Assembly: GCA_023438965.1 (NCBI GenBank) | Contig: JAEXPB010000126.1 | Span: 1 to 5,541 of the forward strand | DNA length: 5,541 bases | DNA from: Bacillota bacterium | Lineage (GTDB): Bacteria; Bacillota; Clostridia; Saccharofermentanales; UBA5734 | Direction of reading: 5' to 3' | Part shown: positions 1 through 5,541 of the stretch, piece by piece | How positions within the stretch are numbered: position 1 is the first letter of the stretch | Layout of the letters: each line of letters begins with the position of its first letter | Notes under the pieces: generated by a model | Seen by the model: the letters and a program-made list of their open reading frames with translations, nothing else | Databases searched by the model: none | Told to the model about the DNA's origin: nothing | Translations under genes and position numbers: made by a program

Positions 1-1544
1 GCACCATGCTGGATGCTGTTCTCCAGGATCGGCTGGGTCATCAACTTGCCCATCCGGGCGTCCAGCAGCTCCGGCGGGATATCCCAGGTGACGGTCAAGT
101 CGAGATCCTTGCGCATGCGCTGCACGTCGAGATAGACTTTCGCGTAGGTGATTTCTTCGCCGAGGGCGGTGAATGGCCCGGAGGGATCAAGCGCGTACTT
201 GAGGATCAGGCACAGTTTCTCGATCATTTGGGCTTCTTTGCTCGCATAGCCGCGATTATGGATGCATTCCCAATAGATGGAATCCATCGTGTTCAGCAGG
301 AAATGCGAGTTGATCTGCGTATGGCCATACAGCAATTCGATTTCCGATCGCAGCGCCTGTTCGGAATTCAAGGCTTGCTTGATTTCACAGAGGTCCAGCG
401 AGTCGTTCATGATCTTGTGCGCAATGGTGATCAGGTCGGCGTCACCCTTCTCCAGCGTGGTCGTCAGCTTGGCGATATCTTGCCATTCAGCCGCCGAACT
501 GGTTTGTTCGGTGGCGTGGATTACCTTGGCGACACCGGAAACATACCGGTGGTACTGGTTATAACTGATCATGAAGAAAATGATGATGAACAAGCAGAAG
601 AGGACAAGCACACCAGTGAAAATCAGATAAAGCTGGTACAGCACCGTGCTTAATTCGGCGGTTTCCTTCACGACCAGGTAAAAAAGGCCGGAATCAGCCA
701 GGTAATCGATCCGGTAGAGGATTTCCCGCTTGCCTTGCCGGATGGCGCCATAATTCTGCTCTTTCTCATCATCGGACTGGGTCTTGGCCACAAGTGTTTT
801 GACGCTCGCGTCTTCAAGCAGGAGCTTGCCAACTTGCAGCGTCGACTCGGTGCGGGGATTGTATATCACGACCGATTCACCCTGGTTGAGCAACGCGTTG
901 ATCTCGTTGAGCAGCTGTGTCTGGTAGTAGTTGATGACAATATAGCCGCTGACTTTATTGCCGGACAACCAGTCGGTGGAGGTGATTTTCTGGTAGACGG
1001 TGATAATGGCCGTGTGATTCAGGTACGATGTCTCCACCGTTCGCCATTCAACTTCATAGGGTCCGGTCATGCCATAGCAGGCCGGGATCCAGCTTTGGTC
1101 CATCATGTCCCGGATAGATTCAACCTCGCCGTTGACCAACGCGTAAGGTGCGGCCGGATCGTCAAGCATGACATAGGCGGATTGGATATCCGGATTATAT
1201 TGGATGCCTTTGTTGATATTCTTGCAGATATTGTTGGCAGAAAATACGGCGCTGTCAAAATGGGCTTCCGTATCAAACTGCTTGATAGACAGAAATGAAT
1301 AATAGAACAGGTTTTGCAGCTTGACGAGGTAGGCCGTATCCGGTGCCAGATAACTGTCCTGGGCCATCAGGATGCCGTCGATATCGGTCGCGACGCTCTG
1401 CAGGTTGTTGATTTCCATCTTCCGGATATCATCGCTGATCTTGGTGCGCAGGATCGTGAATAGCGCAAAGCAGACCAGCAGCAAGGAAAAGCCAATTCCG
1501 AGCAGCACTTTGTACGAAAGGAAATTCGCGCGGGATCTGGTCAT
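1..1544 (-). CDS. Sensor histidine kinase, YesM/LytS-like (His_kinase family), C-terminus cut by window edge
   Basis: Membrane sensor kinase, expected to autophosphorylate on histidine and pass phosphate to the adjacent response regulator. The frame stays open for 514 codons from ATG 1544 to the left edge with no stop. Seen: a short cytoplasmic N-terminus; TM1 at about residues 12-32; an extracytoplasmic sensor of about 270 residues (33-302); TM2 at about 303-327; a linker; then the His_kinase box INSHFLLNT with the likely phospho-acceptor His414; and the start of the ATPase domain with an N-box QPILENSIQHG (504-514, Asn509). The remaining ATP-binding G boxes lie outside the window. The sensor size and place resemble Cache-type sensors of YesM kinases, but that fold is inferred. 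The canonical box is NPHFLYN; here the Pro is Ser and the Tyr is Leu. The start overlaps the regulator's stop as ATGA and has no clear Shine-Dalgarno, so translation is probably coupled. The ligand is unknown. Confidence 0.93.
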   Translation of the reverse strand, partial: MTRSRANFLSYKVLLGIGFSLLLVCFALFTILRTKISDDIRKMEINNLQSVATDIDGILMAQDSYLAPDTAYLVKLQNLFYYSFLSIKQFDTEAHFDSAVFSANNICKNINKGIQYNPDIQSAYVMLDDPAAPYALVNGEVESIRDMMDQSWIPACYGMTGPYEVEWRTVETSYLNHTAIITVYQKITSTDWLSGNKVSGYIVINYYQTQLLNEINALLNQGESVVIYNPRTESTLQVGKLLLEDASVKTLVAKTQSDDEKEQNYGAIRQGKREILYRIDYLADSGLFYLVVKETAELSTVLYQLYLIFTGVLVLFCLFIIIFFMISYNQYHRYVSGVAKVIHATEQTSSAAEWQDIAKLTTTLEKGDADLITIAHKIMNDSLDLCEIKQALNSEQALRSEIELLYGHTQINSHFLLNTMDSIYWECIHNRGYASKEAQMIEKLCLILKYALDPSGPFTALGEEITYAKVYLDVQRMRKDLDLTVTWDIPPELLDARMGKLMTQPILENSIQHG

Positions 1545-2308
1545 GGCTGGCGGCGGTCAGCCTGGATACTGCTGAAGCGCTGGCGATAGGCAGTCGGTGT
1601 GACCCCATAGATCTTCGTGAACGTCTTGGCGAAACTGACGGCGTTGGAATAGCCGACCAATTCGCAGACTTCATAAATATTCCGGTATTTATCGTCCTGC
1701 AGGAAAGCCAGGGCTTGCTTCATGCGCACCCGGGTCGTATAGCAGGAGAGATTCTCGCCGGTGTATTCCTTGAAAAATCGCGACAGGTAGCAGGGATTCA
1801 TCTGGATAAAGTCGGCTGCGGACTCCAAAGTCGCCGTCCGGTAATTTTCCTGGATGTACGCCTTTATTTTGTTGATCTGCCGGGTCCGGATGCCGTCGTC
1901 GCCGCTTTCCGGCCGGTCGGCAGCAATGGACATTTCATCCAGCTGTTTTTTAATGACGGCAAGTTGGGTTTTGATTTCCGAATAGGTGGCCGGCTTGAGG
2001 AAATAGTACTTGACGCCGTAGGCCATGGCCTTGCGCGCATATTCGAAATCCTTGAAGCCGCTGATGAAGACGATGATCTCCCGGCGTTTCTGCTCCCACA
2101 ACAGGCGGGCCAGCTCGATCCCGTCCATGACCGGCATCTTGATGTCGCTGATGATCAAATCCACGGGATTGGCCTGCAGAAATTGCCAGGCCGCCTGGCC
2201 GTCGTAGAACTTGTCGATGACCTGGAAGCCATGTTCTTCCCAGGGAAAGTAATTGCCCAGGCTGTTCGACGTGCCGGCGTCATCATCGACAATAATCAGC
2301 TTATACAT
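1541..2308 (-). CDS. AraC-family two-component response regulator, YesN-like
   Basis: Cytoplasmic transcription factor, 255 residues, pairing with the overlapping kinase gene. The N-terminal receiver domain (about 1-122) shows the acidic pocket VDDD (residues 7-10), the phospho-acceptor Asp55 in ISDIKMP, the switch Ser83 in FISGF, and Lys105 in FLKP. A short linker (about 123-143) leads to a C-terminal AraC double helix-turn-helix (about 145-245), with the first helices around LESAADFIQMNPCYLSRFFK and the family signature near VGYSNAVSFAKTFTKIYGVTPTAYR. This is the compact form of the family; many YesN homologues carry a long central insert that is absent here. The start at 2308 is supported by AAGGAG 8 nt upstream. 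Its own promoter lies just after the upstream gene's stop. Family members regulate nearby sugar uptake and polysaccharide-utilisation genes, so the divergent binding-protein operon is the likely target (inference). Confidence 0.96.
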   Translation of the reverse strand: MYKLIIVDDDAGTSNSLGNYFPWEEHGFQVIDKFYDGQAAWQFLQANPVDLIISDIKMPVMDGIELARLLWEQKRREIIVFISGFKDFEYARKAMAYGVKYYFLKPATYSEIKTQLAVIKKQLDEMSIAADRPESGDDGIRTRQINKIKAYIQENYRTATLESAADFIQMNPCYLSRFFKEYTGENLSCYTTRVRMKQALAFLQDDKYRNIYEVCELVGYSNAVSFAKTFTKIYGVTPTAYRQRFSSIQADRRQP

Positions 2309-2316
2309 TACCCCAA

Positions 2317-2322
2317 CTCCTT
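2317..2322 (-). promoter_or_regulatory. Ribosome binding site of the response regulator
   Basis: On the minus strand AAGGAG lies 8 nt before the ATG at 2308. This near-consensus site fixes the start of the regulator gene. Confidence 0.85.
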
Positions 2323-2350
2323 CAGTAAGCGAACAAGCAGGCTCAAGTTC

Positions 2351-2389
2351 TATCGGAACAGTCTGGCCAAAGCTGATTGGGAACCGATA
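2351..2389 (-). promoter_or_regulatory. Possible leader hairpin upstream of the response regulator
   Basis: The predicted leader RNA contains TATCGG (2389-2384) that can pair with CCGATA (2356-2351). Inside it, AA-U-CAG can pair with CTGTT across an 11-nt loop, with a bulge on one side. It ends 28 nt before the ribosome binding site. No U-tract follows, so it is not a classic intrinsic terminator. Its function is unknown; it could stabilise the mRNA or be incidental. Confidence 0.35.
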
Positions 2390-2406
2390 CGGCGGTCCTG
2401 CATTTA

Positions 2407-2420
2407 AATCAAAGTTGATT
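2407..2420. repeat. 14-bp palindrome at the response regulator promoter (possible operator)
   Basis: AATCAA-AG-TTGATT is an inverted repeat with 6-bp arms and a 2-bp centre. It overlaps the end of the -10 box (2418-2423) and the expected transcription start near 2411, where a bound repressor or autoregulator would block transcription. The operator role is inferred from position only. Confidence 0.4.
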
Positions 2421-2446
2421 ATATCACAACGCGGTGAATCTGCCAG
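2418..2446 (-). promoter_or_regulatory. Sigma-A-type promoter for the response regulator and kinase genes
   Basis: On the minus strand a -35 CTGGCA (2446-2441, 4 of 6 consensus) is separated by 17 nt from a perfect -10 TATAAT (2423-2418). The -10 is preceded by TGA, giving an extended -10 (TGN). The expected start is near 2411, leaving a leader of about 100 nt. The promoter sits immediately after the stop codon of the propeller gene, so the two-component pair can be expressed independently of it. Confidence 0.7.
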
Positions 2447-2449
2447 GCG

Positions 2450-4552
2450 TTAACCGTCGTCACCAACGGGCAGGATAAATAAGCCGGCATGTCCGCAGGC
2501 AACCCAGATAAGGCCCTGATACCCGACCGCGTATTCAGGCTGGCCGGGCAGCCGCAGGGAACGGACCAGGCGCGGTCGGTCGATATCGGCCAGGTCAAGG
2601 CACTCAGCCGTTCCCAAACAACGATTGAGCAAAACCAATGTGTGGCCGCAGACAAAAGGCTGCCCATTCAAGCGGGCGCCGGGGACGGCTTGCCAGGCAT
2701 CGGGATCCAACCGGCGGGCTGCCGCGGCCGAGCGATAAGCCGCGTAATGCCGCTGGTGGATCACAACCAGGGCATCGCCGGCGACTGCGGCGCCGTCCTC
2801 GATCGGACAAGCCTCGCTGCCGCCCGGCCAGTCGGTCGGGCGGGGCTGGCCGCCGCTCAGGTCGAACCAGAGCGGCGACGAAGAAAGCGGCAGGGCCGCC
2901 AGGTAATCGCTTCCCAACGGCTCGCGGCAGAGGTGGCGATGATAAAGGACGCCGGGCACCGGTGTGATCGTGATCGGCCCCGGCAGACCATCGGGCAGGA
3001 CGGCGGCCCAGCCGACTGCTGACGAACCGAGTTCCAAAGCGATCAGGCGGTGCGCCGGCAGGGGGACAACCTGCCGGACCGACCAGGCGCTGGCTGTCCG
3101 ATCGGGCTCGGGCTGGCGGCAACCGAGTCGGCAGAATCCTGCCTGGGGCGAAAACCGATAGACAGTCAAGCCTTCCTGCCCTTCGGCAACATAGAGCAGT
3201 CCGTCCAGGACCTGAATGTCATGGGCGATGCCAACCGTTTCGCAATGACCAAGGACTTCCGCCGGCGCAGCGGCATTTAAGGCGAAGAGACCGGCGTTGC
3301 CGCAAGCCGCAAAGGCAATGCCGCGATCGAAGGCTATGGTATGGATTTGGCCCGGACATTGGAAGGCTGGCTGAAGGCCGCCGGCGATCATTGACCAGGC
3401 CGTGTTTGCGACCGGCATGACCGGGTGTTTGAGCCGGGTTGTTGCCGGGAGCGCTGCCGGAAAGGGAACGACATGCAGGCCGGATGTCACGCTGGCCAGC
3501 AGGATGTGACCCGTAAGCAGGGCCACGCCAGTGACCGGATGACAGAGCTGCTGAATTGTCGGCGGTGAAAGCCGGCTGGCGGTTTCCAGTCGCGGCAGGC
3601 GGAGGAATCCGGCGAACCGGGGCTGGTAAGGGTTTTGCACATCCAGGACAAAGAAGCCGTTGTAAGTGTCCGTCACATAGGCATAATGACCGGCGGCCTG
3701 GACTCGCCAGGTATCATTGCCGCCTTCATACAGCGGGGGAAGCTTGATCCCGGAAACAAACTCGGGCGCCGAGGGATCGGTGACATCGAAGATCTCCAGA
3801 CCATGGCCGCAGCCATAGCCATCCTGCAGCATCTCCGGGGTTACGAATGGATAATGGCGGTACTTCAGGCGATTCTTCAGCCGGGCATCATGATGACCGG
3901 TGGCGACATAACAATAGCCGTCGCGGACATCAACGCCGTCCGCATAGCCGTCAACCAGGAATTCGGCCGTCTTGATTGGATTCTCCGGTTGAATCAGGTT
4001 AAAAATGTGCACGGTCCGGTTCATCCAGTCGCCGACATAGGCGAAATGGTCGTCGAGGTGGACCGACTGGGCTTCGCCGGCCAGGAAGGTGCTGACGGAA
4101 CGGGGATGGGAAGGATCGGCAACATCCAGAACCTCGATGCCCAGATGCCGGCAAGCCACCAGGCATAGCGCATTTTCGACCGCGATGCCGGTGGCCAGCT
4201 CCACGGTGTCGTAATGGGCTGCGAGCTGCAGCTGGCGCGGGTTATGCACATCAATGATATACAAACCATCGGCACGCGCGGTAATATAGGCATAGCCATC
4301 GCGCACCACCATCTGGCGCGATGCGCCGAGGCCGTCCAGTTTCGCCAGTAGTTCCGGGCGGGCAGGATCACTCAGATCATAGACGGCCAGCGAACCGCGG
4401 CACGCCGCGAAAGCGATAGAGCCCGAATCGTCGAGCGCCACATCGGCACAGCCTGGCAGAGATAGCGAAACGGCCGGCTGCAGTGATGGACCGAAAGGTG
4501 TGACTGTTGGCTGGATGACTGAGGAATGGATTTTTCCATTTAGAATGGACAT
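2450..4552 (-). CDS. LVIVD-repeat beta-propeller protein of unknown function
   Basis: 700-residue repeat protein. Blade-like units of about 40 residues recur with the pattern 'hydrophobic turn, Y/F-A-Y-V, G-L-x-I-h-D-V-x-x-P-x-x-P', as in LVIVD (PF08309-like) repeats. Clear units lie near residues 38-72, 81-116, 123-158, 164-200, 207-270, 284-320 and 343-362, then 405-437, 446-478, 588-607 and 633-695. This suggests two propellers joined near 365-400, the second more degenerate. A recurring signature, A-C-x-x-x-G, is seen at 48-60, 131-143, 414-426 and 683-695. An insertion at about 219-250 is rich in His, Tyr and Gly. There are 18 cysteines and no signal peptide or membrane segment, so it is probably cytoplasmic. 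ATG 4552 was chosen because GGAGGT lies 8 nt upstream; an in-frame ATG at 4687 would run through the control region. Such propellers can be binding scaffolds or enzymes. No catalytic set is recognised, so no reaction is assigned. Confidence 0.88.
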   Translation of the reverse strand: MSILNGKIHSSVIQPTVTPFGPSLQPAVSLSLPGCADVALDDSGSIAFAACRGSLAVYDLSDPARPELLAKLDGLGASRQMVVRDGYAYITARADGLYIIDVHNPRQLQLAAHYDTVELATGIAVENALCLVACRHLGIEVLDVADPSHPRSVSTFLAGEAQSVHLDDHFAYVGDWMNRTVHIFNLIQPENPIKTAEFLVDGYADGVDVRDGYCYVATGHHDARLKNRLKYRHYPFVTPEMLQDGYGCGHGLEIFDVTDPSAPEFVSGIKLPPLYEGGNDTWRVQAAGHYAYVTDTYNGFFVLDVQNPYQPRFAGFLRLPRLETASRLSPPTIQQLCHPVTGVALLTGHILLASVTSGLHVVPFPAALPATTRLKHPVMPVANTAWSMIAGGLQPAFQCPGQIHTIAFDRGIAFAACGNAGLFALNAAAPAEVLGHCETVGIAHDIQVLDGLLYVAEGQEGLTVYRFSPQAGFCRLGCRQPEPDRTASAWSVRQVVPLPAHRLIALELGSSAVGWAAVLPDGLPGPITITPVPGVLYHRHLCREPLGSDYLAALPLSSSPLWFDLSGGQPRPTDWPGGSEACPIEDGAAVAGDALVVIHQRHYAAYRSAAAARRLDPDAWQAVPGARLNGQPFVCGHTLVLLNRCLGTAECLDLADIDRPRLVRSLRLPGQPEYAVGYQGLIWVACGHAGLFILPVGDDG

Positions 4553-4560
4553 GCATCGGC

Positions 4561-4566
4561 ACCTCC
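4561..4566 (-). promoter_or_regulatory. Ribosome binding site deciding the propeller gene start
   Basis: GGAGGT on the minus strand lies 8 nt from the in-frame ATG at 4552. A second ATG at 4556 is out of frame. This site argues against the longer in-frame start at 4687. Confidence 0.85.
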
Positions 4567-4575
4567 GAATCAGCT

Positions 4576-4590
4576 GGCCCGAACCGGGCC
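4576..4590 (-). promoter_or_regulatory. GC-rich hairpin just upstream of the propeller gene ribosome binding site
   Basis: GGCCCG-GTT-CGGGCC is a perfect 6-bp, all-GC stem with a 3-nt loop, ending 9 nt upstream of GGAGGT in the expected leader RNA. No U-tract follows, so it is not a standard terminator. It could affect translation start or mRNA stability, which is inferred from position. Confidence 0.5.
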
Positions 4591-4610
4591 TGGAACCGGA
4601 CATTGTCTGC

Positions 4611-4640
4611 ATCATAACACCGGCGGCCAACCGGCGTAAA
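4611..4640 (-). promoter_or_regulatory. Candidate promoter of the propeller gene
   Basis: On the minus strand TTTACG (4640-4635, 4 of 6) is followed after 18 nt by TATGAT (4616-4611, 5 of 6), preceded by TGT as an extended -10. It would start transcription near 4604, about 52 nt before the ATG. An alternative further upstream pairs a perfect TTGACA (4694-4689) with TCAAAT (4671-4666) at 17 nt spacing. Sequence alone cannot choose between them. Confidence 0.45.
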
Positions 4641-4666
4641 CAGCGGCCGGAATCGAAAAACACAAA

Positions 4667-4695
4667 TTTGACAGGGAAAATTGGCAATTGTCAAA
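4667..4695. repeat. Inverted repeat TTTGACA / TGTCAAA in the divergent region
   Basis: Perfect 7-bp arms TTTGACA (4667-4673) and TGTCAAA (4689-4695) are separated by 15 bp. The arms are centred about two helical turns apart, a layout that suits a dimeric regulator. The right arm also contains the perfect minus-strand -35 of the alternative propeller promoter. Operator function is inferred. Confidence 0.45.
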
Positions 4696-4733
4696 ATTGA
4701 TGCATAGAAAGGCAAAAAGAATCGCATAAATCA

Positions 4734-4748
4734 AATGCTTGACGCATT
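4734..4748. repeat. Inverted repeat AATGC-TTGAC-GCATT
   Basis: Perfect 5-bp arms (4734-4738 and 4744-4748) flank a TTGAC core. It overlaps the candidate -35 box of the binding-protein gene by two bases, where an activator would commonly bind. The role is inferred. Confidence 0.4.
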
Positions 4749-4775
4749 GTCCTATATTTGCGGCCAAACTAAACT
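4747..4775 (+). promoter_or_regulatory. Candidate weak promoter of the binding-protein gene
   Basis: TTGTCC (4747-4752, 4 of 6) and TAAACT (4770-4775, 4 of 6) are spaced by 17 nt. This predicts a start near 4782 and a leader of about 50 nt. Both boxes are imperfect, which fits a promoter needing an activator such as the adjacent AraC-type regulator. TATATT (4753-4758) is an alternative -10, but it has no good -35. Confidence 0.35.
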
Positions 4776-4782
4776 AAAAACA

Positions 4783-4803
4783 GTCAATTTGACTTGAATT
4801 GAC
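4783..4803. repeat. Inverted repeat GTCAATT / AATTGAC before the binding-protein gene
   Basis: Perfect 7-bp arms (4783-4789 and 4797-4803) flank a 7-bp spacer TGACTTG. It lies just downstream of the expected start and ends 16 nt before the ribosome binding site. It could be an operator or a leader hairpin. It contributes three of the six TTGAC/GTCAA copies in the region. Confidence 0.5.
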
Positions 4804-4819
4804 GCCAGATCGAAATACT

Positions 4820-4825
4820 AGGAGG
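4820..4825 (+). promoter_or_regulatory. Strong ribosome binding site of the binding-protein gene
   Basis: AGGAGG, matching the anti-Shine-Dalgarno consensus, lies 6 nt before ATG 4832. It suggests high translation, as expected for an abundant binding protein. Confidence 0.9.
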
Positions 4826-4831
4826 AAGATC

Positions 4832-5541
4832 ATGAAGAAGCTAACCGCATTGCTGATCCTGACCGCCATGCTGGTCCTGCTGCTGGCTGGCTGCGGCACG
4901 GGCGCCACGACCACGACCGCCAAGGGCACGACCGCCGCCGGAGCGACTACCGCTGCCGCCGCGGCAACAACGACCGAAAAGAAACAGCCGGTCAAACTGA
5001 CCCTCTGGGTCTGGGACGACGCCCAGGTGCCGGCCACCAAACAAATGGTTGAAGCCTTCAACAAGAAATATTCCTGGATCACGGTCGAAATCACCTCGAT
5101 CGCCGGCGTCACGGACTACAACGCCAAGATGCAGACGGTTATCGGCACCAAGGACGCACCGAGCGTTTTCTGGATGAATTTCAACCTGTCCCGCGAATAT
5201 GTGCCGATGGGCTTTGTCCAGGACCTGACCACATACATGAAAAATGACAAGAGCTTTGACATCACCAAGCTCAACGCTGGCATCACCAAGGCCTACACCT
5301 TTGACGGCAAGTTCTATGCCGTGCCGAAGGACACCGACTCCTATGCCGTGTTCTACAACAAGAAGCTCTTTGACAATGTCAAGGTAGCCTATCCGAAAGA
5401 TACCTGGACCATCGACGATTTCTGCGCCACGGCGAAAGCCATGACCAGCGACAAGGTCATCGGCTGGACGAATACCAAGTCTGACCGCGTCTATTATGCC
5501 TTCATGTATGCCAACGGCGGCAAGATCTACAATGACGCCGG
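4832..5541 (+). CDS. Sugar ABC-transporter substrate-binding lipoprotein (SBP_bac_1 type), C-terminus cut by window edge
   Basis: Extracellular, membrane-anchored binding protein that captures a ligand, probably an oligosaccharide, for an ABC permease. 236 residues are present of roughly 400-450 usual for the family. Seen: a signal peptide MKK plus a hydrophobic core (residues 4-19), a lipobox LAGC with the lipidated Cys21, a Thr/Ala/Gly-rich linker (about 22-49), then the mature domain beginning KLTLWVWDD (54-62). Family hallmarks include MVEAFNKKY (71-79), YNAKMQTVIGT (95-105) followed by APSVFWM, the FVQDL segment (127-131), FDGKFYAVPKDTDSYAVFYNKKLFD (156-180), and TWTIDDF (190-196). The start is fixed by AGGAGG. 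Codons favour C or G at third positions (ACC, GCC, AAG), consistent with high expression. Permease genes are expected downstream, outside the window. The substrate cannot be told from this sequence. Confidence 0.95.
   Translation, partial: MKKLTALLILTAMLVLLLAGCGTGATTTTAKGTTAAGATTAAAAATTTEKKQPVKLTLWVWDDAQVPATKQMVEAFNKKYSWITVEITSIAGVTDYNAKMQTVIGTKDAPSVFWMNFNLSREYVPMGFVQDLTTYMKNDKSFDITKLNAGITKAYTFDGKFYAVPKDTDSYAVFYNKKLFDNVKVAYPKDTWTIDDFCATAKAMTSDKVIGWTNTKSDRVYYAFMYANGGKIYNDA

Noticed and set aside
6..653. Long plus-strand open frame of 215 codons
   Set aside because: It is antisense to the histidine kinase, whose conserved boxes are clear on the minus strand, and its translation has no recognisable domain.
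735..1298. Plus-strand open frame of 187 codons
   Set aside because: Antisense to the kinase sensor region; a shadow of the coding frame with no family motif.
1715..2407. Plus-strand open frame of 230 codons
   Set aside because: Antisense to the response regulator, which has all receiver and AraC landmarks on the other strand.
2309..2449. Intrinsic terminator after the propeller gene
   Set aside because: No GC-rich stem followed by a U-run was found on the minus strand, so read-through into the regulator gene cannot be excluded.
2489..3161. Several overlapping open frames on both strands in the GC-rich end of the propeller gene
   Set aside because: High GC removes stop codons in other frames. 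The translations are Arg/Pro/Gly-rich, as expected of shadows, while the propeller frame continues with blade motifs.
3635..4168. Plus-strand open frame of 177 codons
   Set aside because: Antisense to well-formed LVIVD repeats; no ribosome binding site or domain supports it.
4553..4687. In-frame N-terminal extension of the propeller protein to an ATG at 4687
   Set aside because: It has no good ribosome binding site, runs through candidate promoter and hairpin elements, and lacks propeller or signal-peptide features. The ATG at 4552 has GGAGGT at ideal spacing.
4774..5112. Minus-strand open frame of 112 codons rich in Val and Ala
   Set aside because: It is the complement of the Thr/Ala-rich linker of the binding lipoprotein, so the hydrophobic look is an artefact of reading that stretch backwards.

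Overview
The window reads as a bacterial carbohydrate-sensing and uptake locus. It holds one divergent pair of transcription units cut by both window edges. A YesM-type histidine kinase and a YesN-type AraC response regulator next to a lipoprotein solute-binding protein of the sugar ABC-transporter type is a typical Bacillota (Clostridia/Paenibacillus-like) arrangement. The strong AGGAGG-type ribosome binding sites and the lipobox fit that. Base composition is moderately GC-rich, and the sequence does not allow a genus call. No rRNA, tRNA, CRISPR array or mobile element was seen.

Layout. The minus strand, read right to left, carries three genes. First is a 700-residue protein built of LVIVD-type beta-propeller repeats (4552-2450). 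A 141-bp gap follows, with its own good promoter, a 14-bp palindrome and a leader hairpin. Then comes a 255-residue response regulator (2308-1541), overlapping by 4 bp (ATGA) a membrane histidine kinase (1544 to beyond position 1, at least 514 residues). The plus strand carries, from 4832, the first 236 residues of an extracellular sugar-binding lipoprotein that runs off the right edge. The 279-bp divergent region (4553-4831) is rich in inverted repeats and holds six copies of TTGAC/GTCAA.

How it may work together (inference). The kinase has a large extracytoplasmic sensor. It would sense a sugar or a ligand-loaded binding protein and phosphorylate the regulator at Asp55. The AraC-type DNA-binding domain would then act in the divergent region to induce the binding protein, and presumably transporter permeases further right. 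The LVIVD propeller protein has no visible export signal and many cysteines, so it is probably cytoplasmic. Its role in this setting is not established and is the most interesting open question here. No gap over 300 bases lacks a gene.
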